From Rhodobacteraceae bacterium UBA6197 (GTDB lineage: Bacteria > Pseudomonadota > Alphaproteobacteria > Rhodobacterales > Rhodobacteraceae): a stretch of 64,000 bases of DNA. Position 1 is the stretch's first letter; every line of letters begins with the position of its first letter. A program made the translations under genes and the position numbers. Positions 8,701 to 16,494 of the stretch are shown piece by piece. Location of the stretch: positions 109,413-173,412 of the forward strand of contig DISZ01000008.1 in the NCBI GenBank assembly GCA_002422085.1. The letters are read 5' to 3'. The notes beneath the pieces are model-generated. The model had not been told where the DNA came from. It searched no databases and was given only the letters and a program-made list of their open reading frames with translations.

Positions 8701-10336
8701 TTTGTTCGGTGCCTTGCGCGGTCACCGTGCCGGTGCCGTTCGAAACCAGCAACGAGGTGTCGCCATTGGTGCCATAGGCCGAATACTGGTCGGTCGGGAT
8801 CGTCACCTTTTCCGCCGCCGAGGTCTTGTCGAGGTCGCCAAAGGTGGCGATCGAGGAAATCTCGATCGGCTGCCCGCTGGTCTGGTCAAAGAACTCCAGC
8901 CGGAAGGTCGCCGTCTTGCCCGCGTCCGAGGCATCGTTGTTGCCATTCAGCAGGATCTCGGACCCGGCACCGCCGGTCAGATCGACCGCCAACCCCGACG
9001 AGGCATTGACCAACACCAGCTTGGCCATCACCACGTGGCCGTCATCGGTCACCGCGACGTTCTTGTAGATCACCGAGTTGCCGGCCACCGCACAGCCATC
9101 ATTGCCGGTTTGCGACCCCGACAGCACGTTCGACGCGTTCAGCGTCAGCGGCCCGGCCACATTGCCCTGTGCCGTGCCCGCCTCGCCGGTGTCGCCATGG
9201 ATCTCGTCATTGCCGGCGCCGCCATCGATCAGGTCGTTGCCATTGTCGCCAAACAGCGTGTCATTGCCCGCGCCCCCCAGGATCGTGTCGTCATCGTTCC
9301 CGCCGTGCAATTCGTCATCGCCCCCGCGGCCATCCAGCAAGTCATTGCCATCATTGCCATAAAAGACGTTGGTGAAAGTGTCTGACGGGCTGGTTCCCTG
9401 CGTGTCAAAGCCCACGATCGTGTCGTTGTAATCCGAACCGATGACGCCATCGACGCCCGAATAGCTGTCGCCCTCGGCAGTGCCGCCCGCACCGGAGCCG
9501 GCATCAAGGGTCACGTTTACCCCGGCCGACGAGTCGCTGTAGTCGGCATAATCCATGCCCGCGTCGCCGTGCAGCGCATCCGCGCCCTCGCCGCCGATCA
9601 GCGTGTCATCGCCCTCGCCGCCGACAAGCGTGTCGTTGCCGGCCTCGCCCAGCAGCAGGTCATCGCCCGACTCGCCCTGAACCGAATCATTGCCCAACCC
9701 GGCCATCACCGTGTCATTGCCAGCCCCCGCCTTGACGATGTCGTCGTTGGCGGCCTGCCCGGCAAGGATCGCATCACTGTGGTCGATCCTGTCGCCCTGC
9801 GGATCGCCCAGATAGTCATAATCGATCACGTCATCGCCCGAGGTGCCCTGCACGATCCCGTCAAGCTTGGGCGCCAGCGCGGTGCTGGCCAGCTCGGAAT
9901 AATTCACCGAGGGGCAATTCGTTTGCAGCGACTGGACGGTATAGGTTTCGCCCGGCTGCATCGGCTTGTCCGACACAAAGCCGATCGTGTCGCCGCCCAT
10001 GCTGATCGCATAGACGGTGATGTTGCTGTCGCTGCCGCTCGTCCCTGCGGCGCGCACGACATAGGCGTATTCCGGGGTGATCTTGCCGGCGGCGTAGCTG
10101 CTGCCTCCGAAAACGACATCGGCCGTAGTGGTTTGCGACGAATCGTCGTCGGTAAAGCAGGCTTCGTTGTCGCGCACCGTGACCGACTGCAGCATGGCCG
10201 AGTTGCCAAGGGTAAAGCTGGACCCGGCGGCGTTGCCGGTGCCGTTCGATGTATCGGGAAAAAGCTCTTTGCCGTTGCTGGCGACGGTCGCCAGATCCCA
10301 GGCATAAATCGTGTAGTTAGTATAATTATAAGTCAT
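5765..10336 (-). CDS. Giant RTX-repeat protein with cadherin-like domains and C-terminal Hint domain
   Basis: A 1523-residue acidic, calcium-binding-type protein. An N-terminal domain with SVTVRDNEACFTDDDSS (residues ~1-150) has no Sec signal. Two long blocks of RTX nonapeptides (GGxGxDxLx type) flank two cadherin/Ig-like repeats at about residues 707-893 (ANDDTAS..., NAVNDAPVAGDD). A Hint domain begins at Cys1332 (VVPCFTPGT) with SPNHRLLVA and FDRHEVILANGAW. Known RTX proteins leave through type I secretion; here the C-terminus, where the usual signal sits, is the Hint domain, and no secretion genes are nearby. A module of ~80 residues is duplicated (residues ~159 and ~896). GAGGTAAAA precedes the ATG. 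Likely a secreted adhesin or matrix protein. Confidence 0.9.
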   Translation of the reverse strand: MTYNYTNYTIYAWDLATVASNGKELFPDTSNGTGNAAGSSFTLGNSAMLQSVTVRDNEACFTDDDSSQTTTADVVFGGSSYAAGKITPEYAYVVRAAGTSGSDSNITVYAISMGGDTIGFVSDKPMQPGETYTVQSLQTNCPSVNYSELASTALAPKLDGIVQGTSGDDVIDYDYLGDPQGDRIDHSDAILAGQAANDDIVKAGAGNDTVMAGLGNDSVQGESGDDLLLGEAGNDTLVGGEGDDTLIGGEGADALHGDAGMDYADYSDSSAGVNVTLDAGSGAGGTAEGDSYSGVDGVIGSDYNDTIVGFDTQGTSPSDTFTNVFYGNDGNDLLDGRGGDDELHGGNDDDTILGGAGNDTLFGDNGNDLIDGGAGNDEIHGDTGEAGTAQGNVAGPLTLNASNVLSGSQTGNDGCAVAGNSVIYKNVAVTDDGHVVMAKLVLVNASSGLAVDLTGGAGSEILLNGNNDASDAGKTATFRLEFFDQTSGQPIEISSIATFGDLDKTSAAEKVTIPTDQYSAYGTNGDTSLLVSNGTGTVTAQGTEQNDPSDQDAWFSAAFENRASIEFTLSTREVNSGFTLNGAVIDQPVLVHLHPGDDTLSGGEGEDSLFGEGGDDVLTGGAGNDNLSGGDGRDVIHAGAGDIVDGGAGGNDFDTLDLTGQGAYRVINQTADSNGNGTNGTVEFLDAQGAVTGSLDFSEIESIVGDDINLAPIANDDTASTDEDTAVTIPVLANDSDPEGDPLTVASASAGHGSVTVNANGTVTYTPDPDFNGTDTITYTVDDGQGGTDTATVTVTVNAVNDAPVAGDDVAATAFDTPVTIAVLGNDTDVDGDILSISGTPTSADGLVAVNPDGTITFTPTAGFEGVAEISYSVTDGNGGFDTATVLVTVAPNPRDGIVEGTAGADLIDYAYAGDPEGDMVDHADAVLPGEGPNDDIILAGAGNDSVRAGLGDDDVQGEAGDDVIHGESGNDVLDGGAGDDSLDGGFGNDTLLGGAGNDTLRGDQGDDSLDGGLGNDVLNAGEGDDTLIGGEGNDTLNAGPGDDVVDAGTGNDSITTGDGNDLVFGGDGDDYINTRGTEGNALPDLGYPGLFPADGDPANDLDTVYGGAGDDTILTGDDADYIDGGSGNDSIDAGLDADTIFGGAGDDFIVGGEGSDSIEAGEGNDTVYAGLAPGYPDALNIPDATDLVPNNGMDTVNGGAGNDVIYGADDDDVLNGDAGEDYIDGGIDDDTITGGTGNDTLIGGQGADLASGGDDRDLFIVGAQGEGIGDVVDGGEGGDDFDTLDLTGAGPLKVIYDASNPENGIVKFLDGPGGAVTGTLAFSNVEKVVPCFTPGTMVATPKGERLVEELQVGDKIITRDNGIQEIRWTGRCDMTRTELLANPHLKPVLIRAGSLGNGLPDSDMLVSPNHRLLVANDKTSLYFEEHEVLVSAKHLVDHKGVKTVETLGTSYLHFMFDRHEVILANGAWTESFQPGDYTLGGMGNAQRSEILELFPALKTSEGREGFVAARRTLKRHEAALLR

Positions 10337-10377
10337 TTTTACCTCATCAAACCGCTTGGCGGATCAACCCACCCCAC

Positions 10378-10398
10378 GCGCCGTTACCCGAACGGCGC
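10378..10398 (-). promoter_or_regulatory. Perfect inverted repeat in the RTX-Hint leader
   Basis: GCGCCGTT, five bases, AACGGCGC lies about 45 bp upstream of the start codon of the RTX-Hint gene. It could be an operator or an mRNA hairpin. A second weaker one (CCCGA/TCGGG) is at 10422-10440. Confidence 0.4.
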
Positions 10399-11278
10399 AT
10401 GCGGCGGCATCAACCCTCAGTCCCGAGACACCCTTTCGGGCGCCTCATGCTGTGAACAGCAAGCCGACCCGGTGCAGGAGATGGTATGAGCATGCAAAAC
10501 CACGGCTCCGCAAATGGCGGATCTCGGCCCGGGCGGGCCTGTCATGGAAATTGTCGAAACGGCAGAACGTCCCCGACCCAGCAGCACAAAACCAACATTT
10601 TTCCTGCATCCGAAGATGCCTTACTCTTCACTGGCCACCCCCATGGCCATCTTCTCGCCTCAAATTCGGCTAAATCAGGGATACGCTGCGCCCCGTGGTT
10701 TCGGAAGGGAAATTTGTCGGAAACGTGTCTTGCTCGACCGGATGCGGCGGACCGCGACTGTCTAAAAGTATCAATGAAAACAACGTAAAGGCGAAACCGT
10801 TTCCGTCAAAACGTAGACCGGCCCAACGCTCAACCTGTGATTGTATGCCCTGAAAACCTTGTGGAAGGAATGGGTTAGCGCGTCGATTTTCGCAAATCAG
10901 GGCGCTGTGAAAGGGTTAATTGTTTCCGAATTGGAAACCTGCGGGCGCGGATCGATTTTGCACTCTTTTTCAATCGGGCGCGGCGCAGGGCGTCTTTACT
11001 GTTCACAAATCGAACTTAAAGCAATCCGCAGGTTTGAATTGTTCCATCGGAAAACCGCCCCGTCCTCGAATCACCTTCTGTTAACCATGTCAGCAAGATG
11101 GCGGAAATGGGGCGACGTCGGCGGTTTGACGCGATCGACCGGCCAAGCCACGGCCACGGCAACCAGATCGGCCAGACCGACCCTTTGGACCGGGGCTTCC
11201 ATCAACCGATCCAAGGCGACCAGATCAGCCTGCGGCGACGCCGATGGCTGCGCATGACGGGTTGCGATGGGATCAAGC
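10399..11278. other. Gene-free stretch of about 0.9 kb upstream of the RTX-Hint gene
   Basis: I see no convincing gene. Reading frames here have poor composition and no ribosome site. The DNA is less GC-rich than its surroundings. It holds a perfect inverted repeat GTTTCC-GAATT-GGAAAC at 10922-10938 next to TTAATT, which is a candidate operator, and it presumably contains the promoter of the large RTX-Hint gene. Confidence 0.5.
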
Positions 11279-11362
11279 TGGTACCCGAGGTCGGACTCGA
11301 ACCGACAAGCCTTGCGGCGGGGGATTTTGAATCCCCTGCGTCTACCATTCCGCCACTCGGGC
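11279..11362 (-). tRNA. tRNA-Leu, anticodon CAA
   Basis: Read on the minus strand, the 84-nt gene shows acceptor arms GCCCGAG/CTCGGGT, a D arm, an anticodon stem GGGGA/TCCCC closing the loop TTCAAAA (anticodon CAA), a class II variable arm with a small GCC/GGC stem, a T arm with GTTCGAGTC, and an encoded CCA end. The first acceptor pair is G-U. The isolated position is typical for a leucine tRNA. Confidence 0.95.
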
Positions 11363-11436
11363 CAGCTTCGTGCCAATTAGCGATCCGCGCGCCGGAAGGC
11401 AAGCCCGTCTCGCATCAAACCGGCCGAAATCAGGCG

Positions 11437-12285
11437 TCAAAGATCGCCGGCCGAAAACGTGTCGCACGACCCGATCTGGCCGCTTTCCAGTCCGCGTGCG
11501 AACCACGCCTCGCGCTGCGCCGAGGTGCCATGGGTAAAGCTGTCGGGCATCGGCACGCGACCGGCATTGCGCTGCAATGTATCGTCACCGATCTTGCGCG
11601 CGGCGCTCATCGCCTCGGCGACATCGCCCCGGTCGATCGAGCCAAAGCTATCTGCGGCGTGGCGCGCCCAGACGCCCGACAGGCAATCGGCCTGCAACTC
11701 GATCCGCACCGAAAGATCGTTCGCCGCCACCTCTGAGGCGCGCGCCCGCACGGCATTGACCTTGCCCAGAATGCCGAGCTCGTCCTGCACGTGATGCGCA
11801 ATCTCATGCGCCACCACATAGGCGGCGGCGAAATCGCCCTTGGCGCCCAGCTGGTTCGACAGCGTGGTAAAGAAAGCGGTGTCCAGATAGACCTTCTTGT
11901 CGCCCGGACAATAAAAAGGCCCCGTCGCCCCCGAGGCACCACCGCAGGCCGATTGCGTCACGCCTTTATATAGCACCAACACGGCCGGCGCGTAGCTGCG
12001 GCCCAGATCCTGCGTGAAGATATCGGTCCAGACCTCTTCCGTATCGGCCAGCGTGACCGACACGAAATCCCCCATCGCGAGATCCCGTTCGGTCAGTTCG
12101 CCACCTTGAACCGCAGGCCCGACGCCACCGCCTTCCAGAAGCGGCGTCACATCGACGCCCAGAAAATAGCCGATCACCAGGATCGCGATCGCCCCGGCCC
12201 CGCCGATTCCCCCCATGCGCGCCGCACCGCCCGTCCGGCGGCGGTCTTCGATATTGCTGCTGCCCCGACGTCCCTGCCATTTCAT
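11437..12285 (-). CDS. YpfJ-type neutral zinc metallopeptidase
   Basis: A 282-residue membrane-anchored protein of the YpfJ/KPN_02809 family. It begins MKWQGRRGSSNIEDRR, has one transmembrane helix near residues 28-45 (GAGAIAILVIGYFLG), and carries the zinc motif HEIAHH at about residue 160, followed by ELQADCLSGVWA where the third ligand is expected. The ATG at 12285 is preceded by GGGAGGG at eight bases; an in-frame GTG/ATG further upstream lacks such a site. Its substrate is unknown in the family. Confidence 0.88.
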   Translation of the reverse strand: MKWQGRRGSSNIEDRRRTGGAARMGGIGGAGAIAILVIGYFLGVDVTPLLEGGGVGPAVQGGELTERDLAMGDFVSVTLADTEEVWTDIFTQDLGRSYAPAVLVLYKGVTQSACGGASGATGPFYCPGDKKVYLDTAFFTTLSNQLGAKGDFAAAYVVAHEIAHHVQDELGILGKVNAVRARASEVAANDLSVRIELQADCLSGVWARHAADSFGSIDRGDVAEAMSAARKIGDDTLQRNAGRVPMPDSFTHGTSAQREAWFARGLESGQIGSCDTFSAGDL

Positions 12286-12409
12286 GAACAAAACCCTCCC
12301 CCTGGTCACGACACCGAGAGTATCCCCCGCAACCACCTGACAAAAGCCCCGTTTTGCTTGACCCGCCGCGCGCGCCGCGCGATGGGAGGGGAAACGAGGA
12401 CAAGATCAA

Positions 12410-12988
12410 ATGATCCGGCGGCTTTACGACAGAACAATTGCCCTTGCGGGCCACCGCCACGCGCTATGGGCGCTGGCCGCCGTGGCATTCATCGAGTCAT
12501 CGGTGTTTCCAATCCCCCCCGATGTGCTGCTGATTCCGATGATTCTGGCCACCCGATCGCGCGCATTCACCTTTGCGGCCGTGGCCACGATGGCATCGGT
12601 GCTGGGTGGGATGCTGGGCTACGCCATCGGCTGGGGGTTGATGGATGCGGTGGGCTGGCCGCTGTTGAACTTCTATGGCAAGGCCGACGCCTTCCAGACG
12701 CTCTCGGCGCGTTTCAACGAATGGGGCGGCTGGGCGGTCCTGATTGCAGGCGTCACCCCCTTCCCCTACAAGGTCATCACGATCTTTTCGGGCACGACCG
12801 GACTGAATTTGCCACTGTTCATCGGCGTTTCGGTTCTGGCGCGGGCGATGCGGTTCTTTCTGGTTGCGGCATTGCTCTGGAAATTCGGGGCTCCGGTGCG
12901 CGATTTCATCGAGCGTCGCCTGGGGTTGGTGTTTACCGTGTTTGTCGTGTTGCTGGTCGGCGGCTTTTACGCACTGAGGTATCTATGA
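12410..12988 (+). CDS. YqaA/DedA-like (VTT domain) membrane protein
   Basis: A 192-residue inner-membrane protein with the family features FIESSVFPIPPDVLLIP, a GYAIGWG segment and TPFPYKVITIFSG. About five hydrophobic segments are visible. Members of this superfamily are linked to membrane homeostasis and lipid handling, but the exact role of YqaA is not settled. Its stop overlaps the dsbB start as ATGA, indicating coupled expression with disulfide-bond formation. Confidence 0.88.
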   Translation: MIRRLYDRTIALAGHRHALWALAAVAFIESSVFPIPPDVLLIPMILATRSRAFTFAAVATMASVLGGMLGYAIGWGLMDAVGWPLLNFYGKADAFQTLSARFNEWGGWAVLIAGVTPFPYKVITIFSGTTGLNLPLFIGVSVLARAMRFFLVAALLWKFGAPVRDFIERRLGLVFTVFVVLLVGGFYALRYL

Positions 12989-13458
12989 CTCTGATGTTCC
13001 CAACCCGTTTCAGTGTCATCATGCTGGCCGCAGGCGGATCAGCCGCCCTACTGGCGACCGGGCTGATCTTCCAGGCGATTGGCTACGCGCCGTGTGATCT
13101 GTGCATCCTGCAGCGCTGGCCGCATGTCGCCGCCGTTCTGATCGGCGCAATCGCGATCTTGTGGCGCCCGTCCAAGGCTTTGATCGTGCTGGGCGCGCTG
13201 GCGTGCACCCTCACCGGCGCTATCGGCGTCTATCATACCGGGGTCGAGCGCAGATGGTGGGCCGGCCCGCAAGACTGCACCGCGGGATCAGTCGGCGGTG
13301 TCTCGACGCAGGATCTGATGAACCAGATCCTGTCAGCGCCTCTGGTGCGCTGTGATGTGCCCGCCTACGAGATCCTTGGCATCTCGATGGCCACGATGAA
13401 CGCCGTCGCCTCTTTTCTTCTGGCCGCCGTCTGGCTTTGGTCGTTGCGGCGCGCCTGA
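12985..13458 (+). CDS. dsbB: Disulfide bond formation protein DsbB
   Basis: A 157-residue four-helix inner-membrane protein that reoxidises DsbA with quinone. The first redox pair is CDLC in APCDLCILQRWPH; the second pair is formed by the Cys in QDCTAG and the Cys in RCDVP in the periplasmic loop. Start overlaps the upstream gene. A strong palindromic element follows the stop and probably ends the transcript. Confidence 0.9.
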   Translation: MTLMFPTRFSVIMLAAGGSAALLATGLIFQAIGYAPCDLCILQRWPHVAAVLIGAIAILWRPSKALIVLGALACTLTGAIGVYHTGVERRWWAGPQDCTAGSVGGVSTQDLMNQILSAPLVRCDVPAYEILGISMATMNAVASFLLAAVWLWSLRRA

Positions 13459-13468
13459 GGCCAGTGTC

Positions 13469-13549
13469 GATGCCTCCGGCGGGGATACTTGGACGAAGAT
13501 GAAGGCAACCGGGTTTCATCTTCGCATAAGTATCCCCGCCGGAGGCATC
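13469..13549. repeat. Long palindromic intergenic element (dispersed repeat family)
   Basis: Arms at 13469-13503 and 13515-13549 are complementary at 32 of 35 positions around an 11-nt loop; the outer 22 bp (beginning GATGCCTCCGGCGGGG) are perfect. The core GCCTCCGGCGGG recurs at 18.7 and 26.5 kb. Between dsbB and gyrA, it likely acts as a terminator. Confidence 0.85.
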
Positions 13550-13661
13550 CCGGGCCCGCAACGGGCGACCGGGCCGAGGCGGGCCATTGCACCGCAATGG
13601 ATGGATGGGCTATAGTCCGGGCCAACAATATCTAGAATAGCCAGACAAGGGCCAGATCCTC

Positions 13662-16424
13662 GTGACCGATACCCCGGAACCCCCTGAAACCGAAGACGAA
13701 ATGCCTGTGCGCCCAGTGTCCGCGGGCCCCACAGTCTCGATCGCGGAAGAAATGAAGACCGCTTATCTCGACTACGCGATGAGCGTGATCGTGAGCCGCG
13801 CGATCCCGGATCTGCGCGACGGGTTGAAGCCGGTACACCGGCGGATCCTGTTTGCGATGCACGAAACCGGCAACACCCATGACAAACCCTACCGCAAGTC
13901 GGCCCGTCCGGTGGGCGACACGATGGGGAAATACCACCCGCACGGCGACGCCTCGATCTATGATGCGCTGGTGCGGATGGCGCAGCCGTTTTCGATGTCG
14001 TTGAAGCTGCTCGATGGCCAGGGCAACTTTGGCTCGATGGATGGCGATAACGCCGCCGCGATGCGCTATACCGAAGTGCGGATGGACAAATCCGCCGCGG
14101 CGCTGTTGGCCGATATCGAAAAAGACACCGTCGATTTTCAGGACAACTACGACGGCAAGGACCGCGAGCCGACGGTTCTGCCGGCGCGGTTCCCCAATAT
14201 GCTGGTCAATGGCGCGGGCGGGATTGCCGTTGGCATGGCGACCAATATACCGCCGCACAATCTGGGCGAGGTGGTCGATGCCACGCTGGCGCTGATCGAG
14301 AACCCCGACATGTCCTCGGAAGCGCTGATGGAGATCATCCCGGCGCCCGATTTCCCGACCGGTGGGCAGATCATGGACCGGGGCGGCGCGCGCAAGGCCT
14401 ATCTCGAGGGGCGCGGCAGCGTCATCATCCGCGCCAAGACCCGCGTCGAGGAAATCCGCAAGGATCGCTTTGCGATCATTCTTGATGAGATCCCCTATCA
14501 GGTCAACAAGGCGACGATGATCGAAAAGATCGCCGAGCTGGTGCGCGACAAGAAGATCGAGGGCATCAGCCATGTGCAGGACGAATCCGACCGGGTCGGC
14601 GTCCGCGTGGTGATCGAATTGAAACGCGATGCGACGGCGGATGTGGTGTTGAACCAGCTGTTTCGTTTCACGCCGATGCAGACCAGCTTTGGCTGCAACA
14701 TGCTGGCGTTGAACGGCGGCAAGCCGGAACAACTGACACTTCGCGATTTTCTTAGCCATTTCATCACCTTCCGCGAAGAAGTTGTGGCGCGTCGCACGGC
14801 CTATGAGCTGCGCCGCGCGCGTGAACGCAGCCACGTGCTGTGCGGTCTGGCGGTGGCGGTCTCCAACGTCGATGAGGTGGTGCGCACGATCCGCGGCAGC
14901 GCCGATGCGGCCGAGGCACGCGAACACCTGATGACCCGGCGCTGGCCAGCGCATGAGATCGCCGAATATATCCGGTTGATCGACGACCCCGCCCACCCGA
15001 TCAACGAAGACGGCACCTATAACCTGTCGGAAACCCAGGCCCGCGCGATTCTGGACCTGCGCTTGCAGCGCCTGACCGCGATGGGCGTGAAAGAGGTCAC
15101 CGACGAGCTTCAGGACCTGGCCGCCAGGATCCGCGACTATCTGGCCATTCTGGGCTCGCGCGAACGGATCATGGCGATCATCTCGGACGAGTTGCGCGAG
15201 GTGCGCGCCGCCTTTGCCGTGCCGCGTCGGACCGAGATCATCGACTGGGCCGGCGACATGGACGACGAAGACCTGATCGAGCGCGAAGACATGGTCGTGA
15301 CGATCACCTCGGGCGGCTATATCAAGCGCACCAACCTGGCCGAATTCCGCGCGCAGCGGCGCGGCGGCAAGGGGCTGGCCTCGATGACCACCAAGGAAGA
15401 CGATGTGGTGACCACGCTGTTTGTGGCCAACACGCATACGCAGCTGTTGTTCTTTACCACCGACGGCATGGTTTACAGCCTCAAGTGCTGGCGCTTGCCG
15501 TTGACCGGGCGCAATGCCAGGGGCAAGGCCATCGTCAACATCCTGCCGATCCAGACCGGGATCTCGATTGCCGCGCTGATGCCGGTGGATGCGCCCGAAG
15601 CCGAGTGGGATGACCTTCAGGTCATCTTTGCCACCTCGGAAGGCGATGTGCGGCGCAACGCGCTGTCGGATTTTGCCAATGTCATGCGCAACGGCAAGAT
15701 CGCAATGAAGCTGCCCGAAGGGGTCAGTCTGGTGAACGCGCGGATTGCCGACGCGGACGACGATGTGATGCTGGTCACGGCTCTGGGGCGCGCGATCCGG
15801 TTCCCGACCACGGCTGTGCGGGTGTTCCAGGGCCGCTCGTCGACCGGGGTGCGTGGCATCCGGCTGGCGGCGGGCGACAAGGTCGTGTCGATGTCGATCC
15901 TGCGGCATTTCGAGGCCGAGGCCGCCGAACGCACGGCCTATCTCAAGCAGCGGCGCCTGATCGCCGGGGCGGTCGAGGACATCTCCGAGCCGGAAGACGA
16001 CGAAGACGGTGTCGAAGGGGGGCAGCTTTCACCCGAACGCTATGCCGAAATGTCGGCGGTGGAAGAGCTGATCCTGACCATCACCGAACGCGGTGCGGGC
16101 AAGATCTCGTCCAGCCACGATTATCCGGTGCGCGGCCGGGGTGGCATGGGCGTCAAGGCGATGGATGGCGCGATGCGCGGCGGTGCGCTGGTCGCCTCGT
16201 TCCCCGTCGAGGCGAGCGATCAGGTGATGCTGGCAACCTCGACCGGGCAATCGATCCGCTGTCCGGTGGCGGGGATCTCGTTCCGTTCGCGCTCGGCCGG
16301 AGGGGTCAGGGTCTTTGACACCGCCAAGGGCGAAGAAGTGGTTTCGGTGGCTCGGGTCGCCGATCAGGGCGACGAAGACGAGATCGAAGCAGGGCCGGAT
16401 GTCACCGACACCGCGACCGAATAG
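13662..16424 (+). CDS. gyrA: DNA gyrase subunit A
   Basis: The 920-residue A subunit of DNA gyrase, which breaks and rejoins DNA. The catalytic Tyr lies in AAMRYTEVRM (~residue 136), and the gyrase-specific GyrA box QRRGGKG near residue 565 separates it from ParC. The quinolone-determining segment reads HGDASIYDA, so the position equivalent to E. coli Ser83 is Ala97 while Asp87 is kept (Asp101). An acidic insert (EPEDDEDGVEGG) interrupts the C-terminal beta-pinwheel, and the tail is acidic. GTG start at 13662. Confidence 0.96.
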   Translation: MTDTPEPPETEDEMPVRPVSAGPTVSIAEEMKTAYLDYAMSVIVSRAIPDLRDGLKPVHRRILFAMHETGNTHDKPYRKSARPVGDTMGKYHPHGDASIYDALVRMAQPFSMSLKLLDGQGNFGSMDGDNAAAMRYTEVRMDKSAAALLADIEKDTVDFQDNYDGKDREPTVLPARFPNMLVNGAGGIAVGMATNIPPHNLGEVVDATLALIENPDMSSEALMEIIPAPDFPTGGQIMDRGGARKAYLEGRGSVIIRAKTRVEEIRKDRFAIILDEIPYQVNKATMIEKIAELVRDKKIEGISHVQDESDRVGVRVVIELKRDATADVVLNQLFRFTPMQTSFGCNMLALNGGKPEQLTLRDFLSHFITFREEVVARRTAYELRRARERSHVLCGLAVAVSNVDEVVRTIRGSADAAEAREHLMTRRWPAHEIAEYIRLIDDPAHPINEDGTYNLSETQARAILDLRLQRLTAMGVKEVTDELQDLAARIRDYLAILGSRERIMAIISDELREVRAAFAVPRRTEIIDWAGDMDDEDLIEREDMVVTITSGGYIKRTNLAEFRAQRRGGKGLASMTTKEDDVVTTLFVANTHTQLLFFTTDGMVYSLKCWRLPLTGRNARGKAIVNILPIQTGISIAALMPVDAPEAEWDDLQVIFATSEGDVRRNALSDFANVMRNGKIAMKLPEGVSLVNARIADADDDVMLVTALGRAIRFPTTAVRVFQGRSSTGVRGIRLAAGDKVVSMSILRHFEAEAAERTAYLKQRRLIAGAVEDISEPEDDEDGVEGGQLSPERYAEMSAVEELILTITERGAGKISSSHDYPVRGRGGMGVKAMDGAMRGGALVASFPVEASDQVMLATSTGQSIRCPVAGISFRSRSAGGVRVFDTAKGEEVVSVARVADQGDEDEIEAGPDVTDTATE

Positions 16425-16494
16425 GAAGAGCGGCCCGGGGGGATGATGCCCCCCGGACCTCCCCCCCCCCGCATGACTGGACCGGATCAAAGCC

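Noticed and set aside
5786..9385. A 1199-codon open frame antisense to the RTX-Hint gene.
   Set aside because: It is a mirror of the GC-rich Gly-Asp repeat codons, has no ribosome site, and its product is low-complexity Ile/Val/Ala text without motifs.
10486..11257. Several frames of 80-140 codons in the gap upstream of the RTX-Hint gene.
   Set aside because: Composition is not coding-like (many Cys, Ser, Arg and Trp in odd order) and no Shine-Dalgarno is present.
13632..15908. A long open frame antisense to gyrA.
   Set aside because: High-GC codon bias leaves the opposite strand open; the protein has His/Arg-rich composition and no known domain.
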